The position numbers were made by a program, and so were the translations under genes. Below the pieces are notes generated by a model. That model did no database searches, had not been told where the DNA came from, and saw only the letters and a program-made list of their open reading frames with translations. From positions 30,711,967 through 30,775,966 of the forward strand of contig CM070592.1 in assembly GCA_036346355.1 (NCBI GenBank): DNA of 64,000 nucleotides, given 5' to 3'. Source of the DNA: Rhipidocladum racemiflorum (taxonomy: Eukaryota; Streptophyta; Magnoliopsida; Poales; Poaceae). Position 1 is the first letter of the stretch. The number at the start of each line of letters is the position of its first letter. Positions 57,110-64,000 of the stretch are shown here, one piece after another.

Positions 57110-57328
57110 TGTTAGGAAATCGGTTATCGTATCATATATGGACTCTTCCTTATCTCTAGCAGAACCGCTATATATAGGAGGCAGGGGCTACCCCTTTGTA
57201 CACACAAGCATACAGAATAATAAAGCAGACCCGTTCCTCCTCATATTGTCTCTCGCCTCTCTCTCTCTGTTCTCCACTTTAGATCTATTAGGCAACCCCG
57301 GACTATTCGATAGCGAGGTTGTCTAACA
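57110..57328 (+). repeat. 5' LTR of the copia element
   Basis: 219 bp, TGTTAGGAAATCGG to GTTGTCTAACA. CTATATATAGG near 57170 is the TATA box and AATAATAAAG near 57217 a polyadenylation-type signal. Ends TG...CA. Confidence 0.97.
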
Positions 57329-57350
57329 CGTTATCAGCACGAAGCTCTAC
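57329..57350 (+). promoter_or_regulatory. Primer-binding-site-like sequence
   Basis: Directly after the LTR lies CGTTATCAGCACGAAGCTC. TATCAG plus GC partly matches the TGGTATCAGAGC complement of initiator-Met tRNA; the deviation may mean an altered or internal-tRNA primer. Confidence 0.5.
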
Positions 57351-59531
57351 CGGAGAAAAAGGTGAGAAAAGGTGAGAAACGAGCATTGAATCTAATCGCT
57401 CGTTTAATCTCTATACACGCATCTACGTGGCACGAAGCTACGAGTTTGCGATTTTTTTACATTATTCGTGACACGAAGTCACTGTTTGGCGTGCGAAGTC
57501 GCTGGCCACCGGTCCCCGGCACGAAGCCACCACAGCACGTGAGGAAGCCAAAAAAAAAAAAAACTGGCTCCTGTCCGAGCCGTGCATGAAGCACCGGCCA
57601 CCTCCCTCAGCTACCGCACTTGAAGACCGACCGTGACATGCGGCGCCGCCCTCCCTAGCCTCGGCACGAAGCCAGATGGAGGTTGTCTAAATGCAAACTA
57701 CATGCGCCAAAAGGACATGAAGTCCAAACTCCAATGCTCTCTGGACATGAACTCCAATGACTGGTTGGACAAGAAGTCCAAGACGTGATGCATTTAATTA
57801 GTCAAAGGAACTAAAAGTGCTGGATGCATGCTACATGCTACATGCATGGCTACATGCATCATGCATGCGTATGCTCTCTGGACATGAAGCCCCGCTGGCT
57901 TGCCGTGCCAGCATCGCCGCCTGCACCTTGCGCGCGGCAGCCTTGGCCATCCGCCGGCTGCGCCCCAGCCTTGCACGTCGCCGGACGCATTCGCAGCGCA
58001 CTACATAGCTGACCGCCGTACTGGCATGAAGCCAAACGCTGCCGAAGAGCCGCGCTGGCCCGCCGAAGCGCCGCACCATCACTGACCTTGCGCACCTGCC
58101 GGGTCGCCGTTGCTCCGGTTGAACGAGCGCCAAGCCGCCACTGCACACGAAGTGCTCCTCCTGGCCACAACGTGCATAAACGCGTCACGCGCTGCAAGCA
58201 TGCAGGCGTGAAGACTAGAAAGTCCATGCAGAATAGAAGTCCATGCGACTGAAGTTTTGATGCATGTATACAAATACACAGACTAGAATTCCATGCAGAG
58301 TAAAAGTCCGTGTGACTAGAAGTTTTGAGCATGGAGCCGCAGCTCGTGTTGACGCGGGCGCCGCTCGTTGCTTGCATGCACTTGCTCGGACCAGCCCCGC
58401 AGGCTACTGGCCAGCTTCCGCCGCTGCGGACCGCCGGTCGGATGGTCTCCGACGCGGCACAAGGCTCCCGCTGCCTCGATCTCGGTCTCGAAGACCGCCG
58501 CTGACCGAGCCTGCCGGTGAAGTCACCGGTCGCCTATACTTTGCGCAAAGCCAGATGAGTGAGACGCCACAATGAACTGGACACGAAATCCATGGCGCAT
58601 GACTCAAAATCGGTTTTGGAATCCGATTGAGTATGAACTAGACACGAAGTCCATGGCCGCCAATTCCACCGCGAGCCGCCGCGACTTTCCTCGGCCTGCG
58701 CACTCGCAGTGCTAGCCCGCCGGCACCTAGTGCCACCGGTCGTCGCCGGCCAGGCCCGTCCGCACCGATCGGCCCCCCTTGCCACGAGAAGCCCAGCCGA
58801 ACAGGACATGTAGTCCTTGGACATGAAGTTAATTAGTACTTACTTGGACATGTAGTCCAAGACATTAATTTCGATTTTGGATTGGCGTCGGGCACGGGGT
58901 AAAGGACCCTTTACCCCCACAGGATTTCTTTATTGTTTTTCTGATTCTTTTACCAAAAATTGATTAGAAAATCGGAAAATTGAATGAAATAGTCAGAAAA
59001 ATATGAAAAATAGCTAGAAAATTGAAGAAAATTTTGTGGCTCTGTTTTTAATTTATACTTAGCCTTATTTTCCACATTTATGAATTCATGAATAGTGCAA
59101 TTATTGTTCTGTTCCATGCATAGTATTAATTGCCTTAGTATATTTCATTGCAAATTCAAGCACGCCGCACGAAGCGGCCACCGTCGCGCCAAGAAGGCCG
59201 ATGTGCATGGAACTGAATGCATCATGCGCATGAAGCCGCGCTAAATCGATCGCATGAAGCCGATCGCGCATATGAATCTGATCGCTTGCACGAAGCCGAT
59301 CACCTATATGCATGAAGCTGTATTTCTGAATATTTATGAATCTGTGTATATATGAATCTTGCATTATGGATCTTGTACTTATGAATTTTGCATTTATCTT
59401 GTATTTATGAATCTTGCAATTATTGTTTTCTTTTAGTTTACTGGAAATTCATGAGAATTTAATTATGCAATTATGAATCTTGCAACCACTCTCTATTAGA
59501 TTACACGAAGTAATCTAATGAAAAGAATGTT
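57351..59531 (+). repeat. 2.2-kb leader with about 25 GACATGAAGTCC / CACGAAGCC words
   Basis: Variants of CA(C/T)GAAG(C/T)C recur through the whole leader (e.g. 57431, 57472, 57520, 57665, 57716, 57884, 58025, 58635, 58820, 59228, 59250, 59286). The same word forms part of the primer-site region at 57339. The leader also has GC-rich blocks (57900-58750). Open frames here are on both strands and not gag. Confidence 0.75.
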
Positions 59532-59783
59532 TTGAATATGCAAATACCTGGCATTATCAAATGTGAGTTTGAAGAACTGACCCCGAATGGTCAGAACTAT
59601 CTCACATGGGCATCAGGTTTGAAGATCATACTTGCGAGCAAGAAGCTCCAAGCTGCCACCGGCTTAGGGTCCTCGAAGGACACGCAAACTATTGCCGAGC
59701 AAAAGGGACTGCACTTCAGAAGCAGTTCGAGAAGCTCAAGTCCACCATCTTGCTCCAAGCACAGCAAGATTGAGTTTGCCTGA
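59532..59783 (+). pseudogene. gag: Copia gag N-terminus, truncated
   Basis: The frame has FEELTPNGQNYLTWASGLKI, then LASKKLQAAT, the N-terminal gag pattern of short-LTR grass copia elements (LxGxNYxxW). After about 45 codons the sequence becomes unrelated and stops; the rest of gag with its zinc knuckle is missing before the protease at 59995. Virus-like particle assembly would have to be supplied by another element. Confidence 0.75.
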
Positions 59784-59994
59784 AATTTGCAGGCTACAGA
59801 ACAGTGGTTGTTAATGAATTTTGAATAATGAATTGTAAGCTCTCGAAGAGCATACGTTTTCTTTTCTCATGATGAATAGAATTTCAATTTATTCTTTATT
59901 CCAGTATTCTATATTTTTAAGCAATATTTGAATTACTTTGCCACTATATGATTAGAATTATATTTCTTGTCATTTAGATATTGTGTAGCGCCCA

Positions 59995-60261
59995 ATGGAG
60001 GTGCTATGTATTGTTGATAGTGGCACAACAAATACCATCTTAAGAGAGTCGAAATACTTCCAGACGATCACGAAGAACGCTGGAAGGATTATGAAAATCG
60101 CAGGAAGCGATACGCATATAATAGGCTCAAGAAGAGTCACAATTATATTGCCAATGGGTACAACTTTGGTAATTGATGAAGCCTCCTTGTACCCTGAATC
60201 AACACTCACTCTCTTAAGTTTTAACAGATATCCGCGCCAATGGATTTCATGTAAAAACCAA
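59995..60261 (+). pseudogene. Copia protease domain
   Basis: IVDSGTTNTILR contains the aspartic protease active site (D-S/T-G) of copia pol; the segment continues with KIAGSDTHIIGSRRVTIILP. Protease cleaves the Gag-Pol precursor. The frame stops at 60261 before the pre-integrase zinc region. Confidence 0.85.
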
Positions 60262-60399
60262 TAAAGAAAATGGCAAAGAGCATTTGTGCATTATAAAGCA
60301 CGCGGAGTATGAAAAATGGTATTAGAAAATATCCCTCATATGAATCTGGGCTGTATTACACGATAATCAATACACACGCAGTGTATACTTATTTGAAGA

Positions 60400-61430
60400 C
60401 TGTATTTAGAAGCTCTGAATTATTTTCGTTATGGCATTGTATATTTAGGTCATCCTGGTCTTAGATTGATGAAAAATATAGTTAACAACTCATAAGGTCA
60501 TGGCATTAATGTTAAAAATTTCCCGAATCACGAAGATTTTGTGTGCCATGCATGTGCCACCGGGAAATTAATAACAAAATCCTCTTTTATGAAAGTGCAA
60601 CATGAAATCCCTGCATTCCTAGAACACATTCAGGGGGGCATTTGCGGCCCGATTCAGCCCTTGTCAGGGCTGTTTCGATACTTTATGGTGCTCATTGATG
60701 CTTCCTCGAAATGGTCGCATACATGTTTGCTGTCAACAAGGAATCATGCATTCGCAAAGCTGATCTCGCAGATCATCAGAACTAAGAATGCTTTTCCTGA
60801 TCATCGCCTGAAGTCCATTCGAATGGACAATGCCAGCGAACTTACTTCCAAGGCATTTGATGATTATTGCACAGCAACTGAAATAACTGTTGAGCACTCT
60901 GTACCGCACAACCATACGCAAAATGGAATAGCTGAAGCACTAATAAAGAGGGTTAAGCTCATAGCCTGACCACTCTTGCAGAGTTGTAACTTGCCCAACA
61001 CTTGTTGGGGACACACAGTCATGCACGCAGCAGCACTCATCAATTATAGACCGTCGGCCTACAACATCCATTCAACTATGCAACTAGTGCAATGGGTCAT
61101 CCTGAAGATTTGAATAAATGGTATATGTACCTATACCACCCCCACAGCGAATTGCAATGGGCCCTTTCCGCAAGTCTGGGATATACGTTGGTTATGAGAA
61201 TGCATCCATAATCAGGTATTTGGAACCCACGACTGGAGATTTGCATACAGTCCGCTTCGCTGATTGTATTTTTTTGACGAGGATCGCTTTCCCGTCATTA
61301 GGGGGAGGAAATGAACCATTGGATGAAAATGCCGGGAAATCATATGGCATTCCATTGGGATCCCCGTGCATGACCCTCGCACTAATGAAGCAAATCATGA
61401 AGTCAAGAAGACAATCGATTTGCAGAATTT
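60400..61430 (+). pseudogene. Copia integrase region
   Basis: A pre-integrase stretch (CHACATGK near 60545) leads into the catalytic core: D in MVLIDASSKWSHTCLL, D in IRMDNASEL and E in HNHTQNGIAEALIKR, the D-D-E triad. Integrase inserts element cDNA. The usual NGxAE reads NGIAE, which is fine, but a TGA follows VKLIA near 60967, and the C-terminal part (GIYVGYENASIIRYLEPTTG) continues in another frame from 61118. The product would be truncated. Confidence 0.85.
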
Positions 61431-61691
61431 AGCAAATGAACTGCCTGATCATTTTTGTGATCTGAAGAGCGTGGTTAAGTTGCATATACCAGCAAGAAAT
61501 GCACCAGAGAGGGTGGAAATACCAAAGAAAGCAGAAGGTATCCCTCATCCTGTTCAGAGGCCTCAAAGAAAAAAGAACAGGAAATCTGGCTTCTCAAACC
61601 CAAAGTACCCCGGAGACATCTGGGGAAAAATGGGCAAGAGGACTTACCACAGCCAATCACAAAAATGCCCCAAAGCAAGAAGGGGAGCTAG

Positions 61692-62640
61692 TTGAGACCT
61701 GGCACTGGAAAGAAGCCTGTGGAAAAGGCAATTCTAGATCTGAACCTTCCATTGGAAGAAGCCGCTAGAAATAATGTGTGCGCACACATTGGCAGAGAAA
61801 AACTAAAGGAACTTGCTCCTGGAATGGAAAATAGCAGTGAAGAGCAAGTAGAAGTGCATGAAGCACCCCATGACGAAATGGCCATAAATTTTGTATCAAT
61901 AGGAGAATCTATGAATAGAGTAACAACCATTGTAAGGCTTGTTGTTCAAGGTTTCACTCAACGTCCTAGGGTTGATCATGAAGAAACCTATTCTCTGGTC
62001 ATGGGTGGAATTAACTTTAGACATTTGATCTCAATGGCAGTCAACTTGAAGTTGAGAATGAAGCTAATGGATGTTGTCACAGCATATTTGTATGAAAACT
62101 TGGATTCGGAGATATACATGAAAGTACCGGAAGGTATCCCTATCCCGAACCAAGACAGAGCAAACAGAAACTTATACAGCGTGAAATTGGAAAAATCACT
62201 GTATGGGCTGAAACAGTCAGGAAGAATGTGGTACAATCGCTTGAGTGACTTTCTTTGCAAGAAAGGCTACACGAACAGCGAAGATTGTCCATGTGTATTT
62301 ATACAACGATCCACGAATGGATTTTGTATAATCTCCGTCTATGTAGATGACTTGAACATCATTGGGACGGATGAAGAAATTGAACAAAGCATGCACAAAC
62401 TTGAAGTCTGAGTTTGAAATGAAAGACTTGGGTAAAACCAAGTTCTGTTTAGGCTTGCAGCTTGAACATGTCCAAGGCAGAATCTTGGTACACCAATCTT
62501 CCTACACGCAGAAAGTGTTGGAGAGATTTGGTTTTGAGAAGGCATACCCCGCAAAGACCCCAATGGTCGGAAGGTCACTCCAAGCAGACCTAGACCCGTA
62601 CAGGCCTAGAGAAGAGGGGGAGGAGGTCCTAGGAGCAGAA
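61692..62640 (+). pseudogene. Copia reverse transcriptase domain
   Basis: RLVVQGFTQRPRVDHEETYS, MDVVTAYLYENLDSEIYMK, SLYGLKQSGRMWYNRL and the YVDD box (SVYVDDLNIIG, about 62340) are all present. Residue changes such as TYSLV for TFAPV and TAYLY for TAFLN suggest decay. The frame shifts at about 62405 into the frame carrying KDLGKTKFCLGLQLEH. The domain copies element RNA to DNA. Confidence 0.92.
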
Positions 62641-63370
62641 TTCCCATATTTGAGTGCAATTGGAGCACTCATGTACCTTGCAAGTAGCACTAGGTCGGAC
62701 ATTGCGTTCGCCGTGAATTTGCTAGCACGGTACAGTGCAGAACCCACCAAAATGCATTGGAAAGGGGTGAAGGACATCTTCCGTTACCTTCAAGGAAGCA
62801 AAGACCTCAGCTTGTTTTATAGAAGAAACAATGAATTGAATTTAGTTGGCTATGCCGATGCTGGGTACCTATCGGACCGCATCTTTGGTAAGTCTAAGCT
62901 GGTATGTTTTCCTTTGCGGTGGAACAGCAATTTCTTGGAAGTCGTCTAAGCAAACTCTTGTCTCGACGTCGATTAACCACTCAGAAATCATTGCATTGTA
63001 TGAAGCCTCTCGGGAATGTGCATGGCTTCAAAGAATGGTTCACCACATCCAGAAGTCATGTGGCCTGAACATGGAACAAACCCCCACTATTATCTATGAA
63101 GATAATGCAGCTTGTGTTGCACAAGTGCAAATGGGATATGTGAAGAGTAACCTTACAAAGCATATCAACCCCAAGTTCTTTTATGCTCATGAAATGTATA
63201 AGATGAACGAGATAAAGATACTGCATACTAAGTCGTGTGAAAATTTCGCAGATTTATTCACTAAGTCACTCCCGGCATCTTCCTTTGAAAGATGTATTAG
63301 AGGAATCGGGATGATGAGGCTTAGAGAAGTGCATATTTCAGGGGGAGAATTTTCACATACTCCTACATAA
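62641..63370 (+). pseudogene. Copia RNase H domain and pol C-terminus
   Basis: YLSAIGALMYLASSTRSDIA and GYADAGY lead to a frameshift near 62900. The next frame continues ISWKSSKQTLVSTSINHSEI, YEDNAACVAQVQ and FADLFTKSLP, the conserved end of copia pol. RNase H removes the RNA strand of the hybrid. Catalytic D (YADAGY), E (SEIIAL) and D (YEDN) positions survive across the two frames. Confidence 0.9.
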
Positions 63371-63605
63371 ATCTCGAACATGAAGTTTGAGTACCCAACG
63401 TGAATCTTGAAGATTAACATTGAAGTTTGGGTGGATTGTACTCTTTTCCTTAAGTAAGTTTTTCATTGAAGTTTTCTTACGTAAGGTTTTTGATGAGGCA
63501 ATCCGTGCAACACAGCAAGCGTGTGCTATGTACTCTTTCTCCAATTTTTTCCCACTGGGTTTTTATGGAGTTTTAATGAGGCATATGCATCTCACAGTGA
63601 AGAGT

Positions 63606-63616
63606 CCAAGGGGGAG
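63606..63616 (+). promoter_or_regulatory. Polypurine tract
   Basis: CAAGGGGGAGTG directly before the 3' LTR; the site for plus-strand DNA priming. Confidence 0.9.
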
Positions 63617-63839
63617 TGTTAGGAAACCGGTTATCGTATCCTATATGGACTCTTCCTTATCTCTATCAGAACCACTATATATAGGAGGCAGGGGCTACCC
63701 CTTTGTACACACAAGCATACAGAATAATAAAGCAGACCTGTTCCTCCTCATATTGTGTCTCTCGCCTCTCTCTCTCTCTGTTCTCCACTTTAGATCTATT
63801 AGGCAACCCTGGACTATTCGATAGCGAGGTTGTCTAATA
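63617..63839 (+). repeat. 3' LTR of the copia element
   Basis: 223 bp; aligns end to end with the 5' LTR with about seven substitutions plus a GT and a CT indel. It ends TAATA where the 5' LTR ends TAACA. Confidence 0.97.
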
Positions 63840-63844
63840 CCAGT

Positions 63845-64000
63845 AACTAGTATTACTGTATTAGTAAGTAATAACTAATTACTAGTAGATAGTGTTATTC
63901 GGACATCTGTGCCTAAATTTTTTTGCCGAATTGGACAATTGATTGGATTGTTTTCATCGCATGTTTTGATCCTAGGTATTTCGTGCACTACCCGATGAAA
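63845..64000. other. Flank after the copia element
   Basis: The sequence continues from the insertion target and shows no recognisable feature. Confidence 0.5.

Larger units (their letters stand above)
57110..63839 (+). mobile_element. Full-length Ty1/copia retrotransposon, pol broken
   Basis: Two LTRs (57110-57328, 63617-63839) flank a 6.3-kb interior with primer-site-like sequence, long leader, gag start, protease, integrase, reverse transcriptase, RNase H and polypurine tract. The 5-bp target duplication CCAGT is present at 57105-57109 and 63840-63844. The domain order PR-INT-RT-RH defines Ty1/copia. Most of gag is deleted and pol changes frame at least four times, so it cannot move by itself. 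LTRs differ by about seven substitutions and two small indels. Confidence 0.96.

Noticed and set aside
57831..58377. 172-codon minus ORF in the copia leader
   Set aside because: It runs antisense through the repetitive leader of the element; amino acid use is that of low-complexity GC-rich DNA.

Overview
The window is plant nuclear DNA, almost certainly from a grass (Poaceae). It is mostly transposable elements: Ty1/copia elements of several lineages (including a SIRE/Maximus-like one), very long Ty3/gypsy-type LTRs starting TGTAACATCC, Stowaway and Tourist MITEs, CACTA, hAT and Mutator-type pieces, and Helitron ends of the grass type. The coding traces are plant genes broken by introns, and several are pieces captured or invaded by transposons.

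Layout. 1-950: 5' part of a Tork-like copia element, cut by a repeat that recurs inverted near 48.3 kb. 1.4-14 kb: an LTR, a casein-kinase-I-like pseudogene (one exon split by a Mutator-type MITE with a 9-bp target duplication), a CACTA end, a complete 953-bp hAT element, a long gypsy LTR, one exon of a dynamin-2-type PH domain, and two exons of an STY-type (Raf-like) kinase separated by a SIRE-type solo LTR. 14-18.5 kb: a 4,383-bp solo gypsy LTR with a TATAG target duplication. 18.7-20.6 kb: a copia element that carries gag only. 20.7-30.3 kb: gypsy LTR copies in opposite orientations, tRNA-like sequences, MITEs and a Helitron 3' end.

30.56-32.60 kb: the best gene candidate, a five-exon, 155-codon CENH3-like (centromeric histone H3) gene that reads open across canonical splice sites but has a duplicated start and unusual substitutions. 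33.3-33.7 kb: an RPA/DUF223 OB-fold fragment. 33.9-36 kb: a decayed copia gag-protease on the minus strand. 37.2-43.2 kb: a gypsy LTR invaded by a SIRE-type element that has lost most of pol. 43.3-46.8 kb: exon-like pieces ending at a second Helitron 3' end. 47-50.7 kb: LTR and hAT fragments. 50.8-57 kb (minus): a Helitron-like 3' end followed by CIPK kinase exons and exons of an unidentified gene. 57.1-63.84 kb: a complete copia element with 219- and 223-bp LTRs, a CCAGT target duplication and a frameshifted pol.

No element encodes an intact set of proteins. The window reads as nested insertions into Helitron-type gene-fragment arrays, with the CENH3-like locus as the one place where splice sites and frame have all survived.
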